A DNA stretch of 64,000 nt. Origin: Chitinophaga sp. 180180018-3. Lineage in GTDB: Bacteria > Bacteroidota > Bacteroidia > Chitinophagales > Chitinophagaceae. This document shows positions 42,355 through 49,785 of the stretch, piece by piece. The notes below the pieces were generated by a model. It was not told the origin of the DNA, did not search any database, and saw only the letters and a program-made list of their open reading frames with translations. The stretch covers positions 1,612,001 to 1,676,000 of the forward strand of contig NZ_CP140772.1 in assembly GCF_037893185.1 (NCBI RefSeq), given 5' to 3'. A program made the position numbers and the translations under genes. Each line of letters starts with the position of its first letter. Position 1 is the first letter of the stretch.

Positions 42355-43590
42355 ATGAGTTCAGGACAAAAACGTTTGGTAGTGGCGGGCGGTGGGGCCG
42401 CAGGTTTCTTTTGTGCGGTGAATGCAGCCCGGATGTCGCCCGGGCTGGAAGTGGTACTGCTGGAAAAAACAGGGAAGCTGCTATCCAAGGTGAAGGTAAG
42501 CGGGGGAGGGCGTTGCAACGTTACACACAATGCCCCTGATATTACGTATATGGCTAAACGTTATCCCCGTGGCCAGCACTTTGTAAAGAAAGCTTTCTCC
42601 AGGTTTTTCGTCTCTGATACCATTGCCTGGTTTGCGGAGAGAGGAGTGAAGCTGAAAGCAGAAGACGATGGAAGGATGTTCCCGGTAACGGATAATTCGC
42701 AAACGATCATCGACTGTCTCCTGCGGGAGGCAGATAAGTATGGGGTAAGTATCCGTATGCATACCGAAATAACAGGTTTCGGTAAAGAACCGGATGGCCG
42801 CTGGCGTTTGCAGTTACAGGGAGGGCAGGCAATACCTGCTGATTACCTGTGTATAGCCACCGGAGGTTTTGCGCAGGCAGATAAATTCAACTGGCTGGCA
42901 GCATCGGGGCATACTTTCGCGATGCCCGTTCCGTCGCTCTTCACTTTTAACATGCCAGGTAACCCGGTAACAGCCCTGATGGGCGTAGCTGCCACGGCAC
43001 ATGTGAAAATAGCCGGCACCAAACTACAGGAGCTCGGGCCCTTGCTGATCACGCATTGGGGGATGAGCGGACCGGCAATCCTACGGTTATCGGCCTGGGG
43101 TGCCCGCGAACTGCAACAGCTGCAATACACCTTTACTGCCATTGTTAACTGGCTGCCCGACTATAACGAAAATACGTTACGTGAGCACTGGCAGGATCTC
43201 CGTTTTGAACTGGGCAAACAAAAGCTCTACCATAAAAATCCTTTCGGCCTGCCGCAGCGCCTCTGGCAATTCCTGCTGGAGCAAACCGGTGCCGGAGCCG
43301 AGCTTCGCTGGGCTGATCTCTCCGCCAAAGACCAGAACAGGCTGATGAAGCTCCTCGTAAACATGGAGTTTCCTGTAAAAGGTAAAACCACCTTCAAAGA
43401 AGAATTTGTTACCTGTGGCGGTATCACGCTTAGTGAAATAGACCCGGCCACTATGGAGAGCAAGCTGGTACCTGATCTCTTTTTCGCCGGTGAAATCATG
43501 GACGTAGACGGCATAACAGGAGGGTTTAATTTTCAGCATGCCTGGACGAGTGGATTTGTAGCTGCGCTGAGAATTACGAATATGGAATGA
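42355..43590 (+). CDS. YhiN/HI0933-family flavoprotein (BaiN-like)
   Basis: A 411-residue FAD-dependent oxidoreductase. The Rossmann start RLVVAGGGAAGFFCAVNAAR, then LLEKTGKLLSKVKVSGGGRCNVTH, and a C-terminal GEIMDVDGITGGFNFQHAWTSG-type segment (about 382-402, given in outline) are diagnostic of the HI0933/YhiN family. Members include BaiN, which acts in bile-acid dehydroxylation in gut bacteria, but most are of unknown reaction. It appears cytoplasmic and monocistronic. Its stop codon lies in the left arm of a palindromic element. Confidence 0.92.
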   Translation: MSSGQKRLVVAGGGAAGFFCAVNAARMSPGLEVVLLEKTGKLLSKVKVSGGGRCNVTHNAPDITYMAKRYPRGQHFVKKAFSRFFVSDTIAWFAERGVKLKAEDDGRMFPVTDNSQTIIDCLLREADKYGVSIRMHTEITGFGKEPDGRWRLQLQGGQAIPADYLCIATGGFAQADKFNWLAASGHTFAMPVPSLFTFNMPGNPVTALMGVAATAHVKIAGTKLQELGPLLITHWGMSGPAILRLSAWGARELQQLQYTFTAIVNWLPDYNENTLREHWQDLRFELGKQKLYHKNPFGLPQRLWQFLLEQTGAGAELRWADLSAKDQNRLMKLLVNMEFPVKGKTTFKEEFVTCGGITLSEIDPATMESKLVPDLFFAGEIMDVDGITGGFNFQHAWTSGFVAALRITNME

Positions 43591-43679
43591 AGAATTAAGA
43601 AACAGAGTGAAGACCTTAGCGGATACCACAATACTCGCTAAGGTCTTCGCTCTGTTTCTTAATTCTTCATTCCATATTC
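43578..43679. repeat. Palindromic gene-end element, copy 5 (44-bp arms)
   Basis: Arms 43578-43621 and 43636-43679 pair over 44 bp with one G/T mismatch and a 14-base loop. The core reads GAAGACCTTAGCG; the outer arm contains GGAATGAAGAATTAAG as in copy 2. It covers the flavoprotein stop (43588-43590) and ends 8 bp before the deoxynucleoside kinase stop. Confidence 0.92.
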
Positions 43680-43687
43680 TTCATTCC

Positions 43688-44320
43688 CTACGATAGCTTC
43701 AGGTAGTGAACGCCCGGTTCATACTCTTCTTCCAGTGCTTTCAACAAGCTATTAAAATCTTTAGGATTACGAAGGAAATCTACTTTGGTGGTATCTACGA
43801 TCAGCGTTCTGACAGGATGTTGCTTGATGTACTGCATGTAGGTATCATGTACACTCAGAAGATACTCATCCGGTATCTGTTGCTCATAAGACCGGTTGCG
43901 GTGGCGAATGTTCTCCTGCAGCTTTGTAACAGGCGCATTCAGGAAAATGAGCAGCTCCGGTTGCATGAGCTGGGGATTAATAATATCAAAGAGTTTCTGG
44001 TAAAGGGAATATTCTTCTTCCGGCAGGTTGATCTTGGCAAATAACAGGCTTTTGATGAAAAGATAATCTGAGATGATTACATCGCTGAAAAGGTCCTGTG
44101 CCTGCAGCATCTCTTTTAGTTGTTTATATCTTTCCGCCATAAAAAACAGCTCCAGTGGAAAGGCATATTGTTGAGGGCGGTCATAAAAAAGTGGGAGGAA
44201 GGGGTTATCAGCAAATTCTTCCAATATCAGTTTTGCGGAAAAATGATTGGCGAGCATATTGGCAAGGGTGGTTTTTCCAGCGCCTATATTCCCTTCTATC
44301 GTAATAAATTTATAATGCAT
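43688..44320 (-). CDS. Deoxynucleoside kinase
   Basis: A 210-residue P-loop kinase of the dNK family that phosphorylates deoxynucleosides for salvage. The P-loop IEGNIGAGKTTLANML sits at residues 8-23, followed by LEEFADNPFLPLFY, which fits the substrate-binding EEP-like region, and by HRNRSYEQQIPDEYLLSVH (about 139-157), the DRS/lid region. Full length. Which deoxynucleoside is preferred cannot be told. It is 6 bp downstream of folK and clearly in one operon with it. Confidence 0.92.
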   Translation of the reverse strand: MHYKFITIEGNIGAGKTTLANMLANHFSAKLILEEFADNPFLPLFYDRPQQYAFPLELFFMAERYKQLKEMLQAQDLFSDVIISDYLFIKSLLFAKINLPEEEYSLYQKLFDIINPQLMQPELLIFLNAPVTKLQENIRHRNRSYEQQIPDEYLLSVHDTYMQYIKQHPVRTLIVDTTKVDFLRNPKDFNSLLKALEEEYEPGVHYLKLS

Positions 44321-44326
44321 GAAATG

Positions 44327-44833
44327 TTATTTTGAAGTAATGCTGTTATTTTCCCTGTATACACTCACCGGACATGTATCCTCACAGTGCGCTGCCAGAT
44401 AACTTACTGTTTGCTGCAGTACCGGATGTACATAATTGGGAACGATTTCATTCAGTGGAACCAGCACAAACTGCCGGAGATGCATCCGCGGATGCGGGAG
44501 CTTCAGCTCCGGGAGGTTCATGATACTGTCGTTAAAAAAGATAAGATCGATATCGATCACCCGCGCTCCCCATTTTTCCTGGCGAACACGCCCGATCGTT
44601 CGTTCGATCTCCAATAGTGTATGCAGTAACGTTAGTGCATCCAGTTCAGTGTGGATCTCCAATCCCTGATTCAGGTAGTCCGGTTGTTCTACGTGCCCCC
44701 ATGGGGCAGTCTGGTATAAGGCGGAAATCTGTACGATTTCCCCGGCTGATTCCGCGATCAATCCGGCCGCCTTCCTGAGGTTCCCGGTACGATCGCCTAA
44801 ATTGCCACCTATAAGTAATATTGCTGTATTCAT
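44327..44833 (-). CDS. folK: 2-Amino-4-hydroxy-6-hydroxymethyldihydropteridine pyrophosphokinase
   Basis: A 168-residue folate-synthesis enzyme that transfers pyrophosphate from ATP to the pterin. The motifs are complete: LLIGGNLGDR (6-15), YQTAPWGHVEQPDYLNQ, ERTIGRVRQEKWGARVIDIDL (about 85-105, given in outline) and LPHPRMHLRQFVLVPL. Length is normal. The frame opens six codons earlier, but MNTAILLIGGNLG at 44833 is the family start. It is divergent from sppA, with -7 boxes back to back between them, and followed by the deoxynucleoside kinase gene. Confidence 0.95.
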   Translation of the reverse strand: MNTAILLIGGNLGDRTGNLRKAAGLIAESAGEIVQISALYQTAPWGHVEQPDYLNQGLEIHTELDALTLLHTLLEIERTIGRVRQEKWGARVIDIDLIFFNDSIMNLPELKLPHPRMHLRQFVLVPLNEIVPNYVHPVLQQTVSYLAAHCEDTCPVSVYRENNSITSK

Positions 44834-44848
44834 GTATATTTCAAGCCC

Positions 44849-44856
44849 CAAAAGTA
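44849..44856 (-). promoter_or_regulatory. -7 promoter box for folK
   Basis: TACTTTTG on the minus strand, 15 bp before the folK ATG at 44833. The sppA -7 box lies 11 bp away in the opposite sense, so the two promoters overlap. Confidence 0.5.
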
Positions 44857-44867
44857 GCCATATTCCT

Positions 44868-44875
44868 TATTTTTG
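44868..44875 (+). promoter_or_regulatory. -7 promoter box for sppA
   Basis: TATTTTTG on the plus strand, 45 bp before the sppA ATG at 44921. It pairs with the divergent folK box. Confidence 0.5.
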
Positions 44876-44920
44876 AAAAAATGTATCTTTCTACGTCAGT
44901 TTCATCTTAACCAAAAAAGT

Positions 44921-46681
44921 ATGCGTTTCTTTAAAGTATTTTTTGCTTCCCTGCTGGCATTCATCGTGTTTACCCTGCTGTGCGGGGTAGTTTTATTGAT
45001 AATGATCGGGAAGGCCCTTACCGCTGAAAAGGTGACAATATCCCCCAACGGCGTGTTAACCCTCCAAACCGGACAGGCTTACAACGAACAGAAGCTGGTG
45101 AACCCCGTTAACAAATTGATGGGAGGCGAGTCGGCCGAAACCCCGGGTTTATTCCAGGTATTAAGACTGATCGATAAAGCTGCCGGCGACGACAACATTA
45201 AAGGGATCTACCTCAAGGTAGACGGTAACCCCAATGGTTTTGCCACCACAGAAGAGCTGCGTGACGCCCTGCTGCGTTTTCGCAAATCCGGGAAATTTGT
45301 AATTGCCTATGGAGAGGTGATGACACAAAATGCCTACTACCTGGCTTCCGCCGCGGACAAAATTTACCTGAATCCCAAAGGTGGCGTGGATTTTACCGGT
45401 TTTGCCAGTGAACTTCCTTTTGTAAAGGGTACCCTGGAGAAGCTGGAAATCAAACCGGAGATCTTTTACTGCGGTAAATTCAAAAGCGCTACTGAACCAT
45501 TACGGGAAACAAAAATGACGGATGCCAACCGTATACAAACTACCCAGTTCCTCGGTGAACTGTACGGAAATTTCCTTACCGGCATCAGCCAGACCAGGAA
45601 AATTGATACCGCCACTTTACATGGTTACGCCAATGAAAACCTGATACAGGAAGCGGCGGATGCGCTTAAATATAAGCTGGTAGATGGTCTGAAGTATGAT
45701 GATGAGGTGATGTCGGAACTGAAGGGAAAGACAAATACCAAGGAAGATGAGCAACTGAATGCAGTGACCCTCAATAAATACAATAGCGGCACCGACTTGT
45801 CTGATGGCAGTGGAGATGGACGTATCGCCGTTATTTACGCCCAGGGAGATATCGTTGGTGGGCAATCGGACCGGAATAATACCATCGCCAGCGAAGACTA
45901 TCTGCAAACAATCCGTAAGGTGCGTGAAGACAAGCACATTAAAGCCGTGGTATTCCGGGTTAACTCCGGCGGAGGCAGTGCACTGGCGTCTGAGATCATC
46001 TGGAGGGAGTTATCGCTTACGAAGAAAGTGAAACCGGTAGTAGTATCCATGGGCGATTATGCAGCTTCCGGTGGCTACTATATCTCCTGTATGGCCGACA
46101 GCATCTTTGCGGAACCCAATACGCTGACCGGTTCTATCGGTGTTTTCGGAGTGATGTTCAATATGCAGGATTTCTTCAAAAATAAGCTTGGGGTTACCTT
46201 CGACGGGGTAAAAACTGCCCAGTACGCCGATCTGGGCTCTATGGGCCGCCCGCTCACCGATGTTGAGCGGAAATTCATTCAAAATGGGGTCGACAGTACC
46301 TATGCCTCCTTTAAATCGAGGGTAGTGGCTGGTCGTAAGCTGAATCAGGCCGTTGTCGACAGCATCGCCCAGGGCCGTGTCTGGAGCGGGCTGGAAGCCA
46401 AACAGCTGGGCCTGGTAGACCGTATCGGCGGTATTAAAGAGGCACTGGCATCCGCTGCTGCCCTTGCGAAGCTCAAAGAATACCGGTTACGCGAGTACCC
46501 CGAAATAAAAAGCCCGCTCTCCAAACTGATAAAAGGCCTCGGCGCCGATGCCAGCCTGAACATCGTGAAGAAAGAGCTGGGCATCAATTACGAGTTGTAT
46601 CAGCAACTAAAGGAAGTCCAGCAGATGCATGGCTCGATTCAGGCGAGAATGCTGTTTAAAGAATTGGGAATTAAAAATTAA
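44921..46681 (+). CDS. sppA: Signal peptide peptidase SppA, 67-kDa type
   Basis: A 586-residue membrane-anchored serine protease that degrades cleaved signal peptides. One N-terminal span (about 8-30) is followed by two SppA repeats. The Ser/Lys dyad is visible: Lys188 in GKFKSATEPL (E. coli Lys209) and Ser383 in MGDYAASGGYYIS (E. coli Ser409), so the double-domain form is complete. The frame opens 16 codons upstream, but ATG 44921 (MRFFKVFFASL) is the natural start. The stop codon lies within the next palindromic element. Confidence 0.95.
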   Translation: MRFFKVFFASLLAFIVFTLLCGVVLLIMIGKALTAEKVTISPNGVLTLQTGQAYNEQKLVNPVNKLMGGESAETPGLFQVLRLIDKAAGDDNIKGIYLKVDGNPNGFATTEELRDALLRFRKSGKFVIAYGEVMTQNAYYLASAADKIYLNPKGGVDFTGFASELPFVKGTLEKLEIKPEIFYCGKFKSATEPLRETKMTDANRIQTTQFLGELYGNFLTGISQTRKIDTATLHGYANENLIQEAADALKYKLVDGLKYDDEVMSELKGKTNTKEDEQLNAVTLNKYNSGTDLSDGSGDGRIAVIYAQGDIVGGQSDRNNTIASEDYLQTIRKVREDKHIKAVVFRVNSGGGSALASEIIWRELSLTKKVKPVVVSMGDYAASGGYYISCMADSIFAEPNTLTGSIGVFGVMFNMQDFFKNKLGVTFDGVKTAQYADLGSMGRPLTDVERKFIQNGVDSTYASFKSRVVAGRKLNQAVVDSIAQGRVWSGLEAKQLGLVDRIGGIKEALASAAALAKLKEYRLREYPEIKSPLSKLIKGLGADASLNIVKKELGINYELYQQLKEVQQMHGSIQARMLFKELGIKN

Positions 46682-46768
46682 AAGCTAAGAAAGAAGAAAT
46701 AGCAGGAAGAGCTTAGCGGATATCCGCTAAGCTCTTCCTGCTATTTCTTCTTTCTTAATTCCCAATTC
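46661..46768. repeat. Palindromic gene-end element, copy 6 (35-bp arms, no loop)
   Basis: Inner arms 46687-46721 and 46722-46756 are exact reverse complements with no loop. Outside them GAATTGGGAATT (46661-46672) matches AATTCCCAATTC (46757-46768), with 14 extra bases on the left only. The core is GAAGAGCTTAGCGGAT. The left arm holds the last codons and stop of sppA. Confidence 0.92.
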
Positions 46769-46815
46769 TTAATTTTTCTCGTAGTTTTACCGCCGGTTTT
46801 TAAAAAGCAGATCAG

Positions 46816-47925
46816 ATGAATGGAGCCAAGTACAGTCAGTTGAGGGCCATGCTAGCCATTACGAAGGGGAGTTTGAGAGGTATTTTCCGTAGCCCTTCCG
46901 CCGTAGTGTTCAGTTTGGGCTTTCCGCTGGTATTTATCCTGGTGTTTGGATTTATTGGTAACAGCACCGTTTCCGTGAAAGTGGGAGTGGATCGTGAAAC
47001 CGATATTAAAACGCAGTTCTATCAGCGGTTGTCGCATGTGGGAACATTGAAGCTGGTGACCGACGAATCGGCCGATGAAATGGAAGATGACCTGAAAAAA
47101 GGCCGGCTGGTGGCGGTTTTGAATATCGTACCAACTCCGGGAGCCGATTCAGGGGCCGTGCATTACACCGTGAATATCCGTACTTCTACGGCATCCGATG
47201 CTAATAAGAAGGCCATTCTGATGTCGGTGCTGAAAAATCTGACAACGCAACTGGACAATGAAACCTATACCCGGCCTACGGTGGCTACTTTTAAGGAAAC
47301 CGAGATACCGGGGCGGATGTTCAAAACCATCGATTTTATCCTTCCTGGTCAACTGGGTTTTGCGCTGATGAGTGCAGCGGTATTTGGTACTGCATTTCTC
47401 TTTTATAATATGCGTCAGACGCTGGTACTGAAGCGTTTCTTTGCCACTCCCATCAAACGTACCTATATTGTGCTGGCGGAATCGCTGAGCCGTATGATAT
47501 TTCAGCTGATCAGCTCCGTAGTGATCATCGGATTGGGGCATTTTGCCTTTGGTTTCACGCTGGTAAACGGTTTGGCTACTTTCCTGGAGATGCTGGTATT
47601 ATCGGTATTCGGCCTGCTGGTATTCATGGGCTTTGGCTTTGTGGTAAGCAGTCTGGCAAAGAACGAGAGCACCATTCCGCCGCTGGCCAACATTTTCACC
47701 CTGCCGCAGTTCCTGCTGGCGGGTACTTTCTTCCCGATCGACTCATTCCCTGGCTGGCTGCAGCCGGTTTGCAAGCTGATGCCGCTGACCTGGCTGATTG
47801 ATGCCCTCCGTAAAGTAGCCTTTGAAGGGCAACATTTATGGAACGTAGGGGGCGATATTGCCATCCTCACCCTATGGGGCATCGTCGTATATGCGGTAGC
47901 CGTGAAAGTATTCAAATGGGAATAG
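46816..47925 (+). CDS. ABC-2 type transporter permease
   Basis: A 369-residue membrane protein with the ABC-2 permease plan: a first span FSLGFPLVFILVFGFIG (about 33-49), an external loop of about 130 residues, then five spans from LGFALMSAAVFGTAFLF onward, ending GIVVYAVAVKVFKWE. The amphipathic start KGSLRGIFRSPSAVV is usual for exporters of drugs or glycolipids. No ATPase gene lies beside it; the partner must be elsewhere, or the gene has been separated from its operon. The substrate is unknown. Confidence 0.88.
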   Translation: MNGAKYSQLRAMLAITKGSLRGIFRSPSAVVFSLGFPLVFILVFGFIGNSTVSVKVGVDRETDIKTQFYQRLSHVGTLKLVTDESADEMEDDLKKGRLVAVLNIVPTPGADSGAVHYTVNIRTSTASDANKKAILMSVLKNLTTQLDNETYTRPTVATFKETEIPGRMFKTIDFILPGQLGFALMSAAVFGTAFLFYNMRQTLVLKRFFATPIKRTYIVLAESLSRMIFQLISSVVIIGLGHFAFGFTLVNGLATFLEMLVLSVFGLLVFMGFGFVVSSLAKNESTIPPLANIFTLPQFLLAGTFFPIDSFPGWLQPVCKLMPLTWLIDALRKVAFEGQHLWNVGGDIAILTLWGIVVYAVAVKVFKWE

Positions 47926-47936
47926 TGCTATTTCGT

Positions 47937-47944
47937 TAGCTTTG
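47937..47944 (+). promoter_or_regulatory. -7 promoter box before the first SRPBCC gene
   Basis: TAGCTTTG, 20 bp before the ATG at 47965; fits TAnnTTTG. It would allow the SRPBCC pair to be expressed separately from the permease. Confidence 0.4.
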
Positions 47945-47964
47945 TGCTAACAAAATCCCTTCAC

Positions 47965-48492
47965 ATGCAAGCCTTGTTCATTATCCTGGGTGCGTTTATT
48001 GTTTTTGTGCTGGGACTGTTTATTTTCAGTCTGTTCCTGTCATCTTCTGTTAAAATAGAACGTTCGCTGGTGATCCCGGCTGAGGCAGGGGTCGTGTTTC
48101 CCCTTGTAAACGTAGTCCGCAACTGGGAGCGGTGGTCGCCCTGGATGCAGGAAGATCCCGGCGTAAAGATCACCTATGGCGAGAAGGAAAGCGGAGTGGG
48201 CGCCAGCTATAGTTGGGAGAGCCGTAACCGCAATGTGGGAAAGGGCCATATGACGTTAACAGAGTCGAAACCCGATCAGTATATCGCTACCAGCATTGAT
48301 TTTATGAAGATGGGTATTGCCAAAGGGTATTTCCGCTTCGACCCGGTGGCCGGTGGCACCCTGCTTACCTGGGGAATGGTGTGCGACATGGGGCATCATC
48401 CCTTGAAAAAGGTAATGGGATTGATGATGGACAGATGGGTGGGTAATGATTTTGAAAAGGGACTGGAAAATATAAAGCGCCTTCCCAAGTAA
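47965..48492 (+). CDS. SRPBCC-fold protein with an N-terminal membrane anchor
   Basis: A 175-residue protein with one membrane span (ALFIILGAFIVFVLGLFIFSLF, about 3-24) and a START/Bet v 1-type lipid- or ligand-binding domain. Signs are IERSLVIPAEAGVVFPLV, the WxxWSPWM loop (NWERWSPWMQEDPGVK), ASYSWESRN, and LLTWGMVCDM. Proteins of this fold bind hydrophobic ligands; none can be named. The next gene (48508) is a clear paralogue with the same plan, so this is a tandem duplication. A -7 box precedes it. Confidence 0.85.
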   Translation: MQALFIILGAFIVFVLGLFIFSLFLSSSVKIERSLVIPAEAGVVFPLVNVVRNWERWSPWMQEDPGVKITYGEKESGVGASYSWESRNRNVGKGHMTLTESKPDQYIATSIDFMKMGIAKGYFRFDPVAGGTLLTWGMVCDMGHHPLKKVMGLMMDRWVGNDFEKGLENIKRLPK

Positions 48493-48507
48493 TAATATAT
48501 TTTTTCT

Positions 48508-49038
48508 ATGCGTTTTTTTAAGTTAGGGCTGATCAGTGTAATTGTAATAGGCGGCCTGATGTTTTTTTTGTCCCTGGCGATGCCGTCGACAGCAGTAGTG
48601 GAGCGTACCGGGGTAATACAGGCCCCGATCGACACCGTTTATGCGCACATCAGCAACCTGCGTGCCTGGGCAGCCTGGAATCCCTGGACCCGGCCGGATA
48701 CTACGGCTCCGCTGGTATTTTCGGAACCATCTGCCGGCGCCGGCGCCTGGTATAGCTGGAATGGCCAGCTCAATAGTGGTAAAGTGACGGTATTAGATAG
48801 TGATCCGGGCAAAGGGTTACATTATCTCCTGGATATCAAAAATATGAGACCCGTAAAAGCCGGAATTGAATTGAAGCCTACGGCAGATGGAAAGGCCACC
48901 GCTATTTTCTGGCATATGGAAATCAAACTGGGGCTTTTGCCCTGGTGGAAGCTGCGCGGTTTTGTGGCCGACAGGATCTACGGACCCGCTATGGATCATG
49001 GCTTAACGACGCTGAGCCGCATCTGCGAAGGAAAATAA
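48508..49038 (+). CDS. SRPBCC-fold protein, paralogue of the preceding gene
   Basis: A 176-residue protein with an N-terminal span (LISVIVIGGLMFFLSLAM) and the same domain: VVERTGVIQAPIDTVYAHI, RAWAAWNPWTRPD, GAWYSWNGQLNSGK, and AIFWHMEIKLGLLPWW. It differs from its neighbour over most of its length, so the duplication is old. It starts 15 bp after the first gene stops, in the same direction. Function unknown, likely a membrane-anchored lipid-binding protein. Confidence 0.85.
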   Translation: MRFFKLGLISVIVIGGLMFFLSLAMPSTAVVERTGVIQAPIDTVYAHISNLRAWAAWNPWTRPDTTAPLVFSEPSAGAGAWYSWNGQLNSGKVTVLDSDPGKGLHYLLDIKNMRPVKAGIELKPTADGKATAIFWHMEIKLGLLPWWKLRGFVADRIYGPAMDHGLTTLSRICEGK

Positions 49039-49065
49039 TATCTATTTATTTTACCATTGATCCAA

Positions 49066-49073
49066 TAGTTTTG
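49066..49073 (+). promoter_or_regulatory. Candidate -7 promoter box for the DUF2911 gene
   Basis: TAGTTTTG, 75 bp before the ATG at 49149, fits TAnnTTTG. No clear -33 box. Confidence 0.35.
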
Positions 49074-49148
49074 TTTTTGCCCGGTTTTATCGCTTAACTT
49101 GATAATATCAATTACTACTATTCTTTTACACCGGAAAAACTTAAAAAA

Positions 49149-49643
49149 ATGAAACATTTCTTTCTGGCAACCTTATTTCTGGCTTTCAACAGCCTTCTTT
49201 TTGCACAGGAAAAACCACCTAAAAGTCCACATGTTACAGCGGAAGGCAACGGGATCAAAATCGTATACGGACAACCCTCCAAAAGAGGCCGCGTTATATT
49301 TGGCCAGCTGGAGCCCTTTGGCAAGGTTTGGCGCACCGGCGCTGACCAGGCTACTGAGATCACCTTCAGCAAAAATGTTGTTTTTGGTGGTAAACCAGTA
49401 AAAGCAGGTACTTACACCCTGTTCACCATTCCTGATCCCAAAACCTGGACCGTTATCCTGAATGGAAAGCTGGGCCAATGGGGTGCTTACGACTATGAGA
49501 AGAACAAAGGGGAAGATGTACTGGCTGTTAAAGTAAAACGTGAAGCATTAACTACTCCTGTAGAGAAACTTACTTTCACAGTACCAGCCAATGCAGTAGT
49601 GTTTGAGTGGGATGATACGAGGGTAACGATTCCCGTGAAGTAA
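49149..49643 (+). CDS. DUF2911-family secreted protein
   Basis: A 164-residue protein with a signal peptide (ending FNSLLFAQ). The motif order KIVYGQPSKRGRVIFG, LEPFGKVWRTGADQATEI, VKAGTYTLFTIPDPKTW and VILNGKLGQWGAYDY is that of DUF2911, a small beta-sandwich family common in Bacteroidota. Its function is unknown. Length is usual for a single-domain member. The stop codon is the first base of the left arm of a palindromic element. Confidence 0.88.
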   Translation: MKHFFLATLFLAFNSLLFAQEKPPKSPHVTAEGNGIKIVYGQPSKRGRVIFGQLEPFGKVWRTGADQATEITFSKNVVFGGKPVKAGTYTLFTIPDPKTWTVILNGKLGQWGAYDYEKNKGEDVLAVKVKREALTTPVEKLTFTVPANAVVFEWDDTRVTIPVK

Positions 49644-49785
49644 GAAAGAATTACGAATTAAGAATTACGAATTACGGATCAAAGCGAAGACTTTAGCGAA
49701 TGATAATGATATTTTGTCATTTGCTAAAGTCTTCGCTTTGATCCGTAATTCGTAATTCGTAATTCTTAATTCGTAATTCTTTCTT
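49642..49785. repeat. Palindromic gene-end element, copy 7 (62/69-bp arms)
   Basis: Left arm 49642-49703 pairs with right arm 49717-49785 except for one C/T mismatch; the right arm has one extra CGTAATT heptamer (three copies against two). The core is GCGAAGACTTTAGCGAAT. The left arm includes the DUF2911 stop; the right arm encodes the last residues of BioA (about ERITN) and its stop at 49766-49768. Confidence 0.92.

Noticed and set aside
42234..42530. 99-codon upstream extension of the MG2/plug protein
   Set aside because: It overlaps the divergent flavoprotein gene and a -7 promoter box; a basic start plus membrane segment begins at 42233.
5461..49785. CRISPR array
   Set aside because: The repeats are dispersed single palindromes at gene ends with no regular spacing or spacers and no cas genes.
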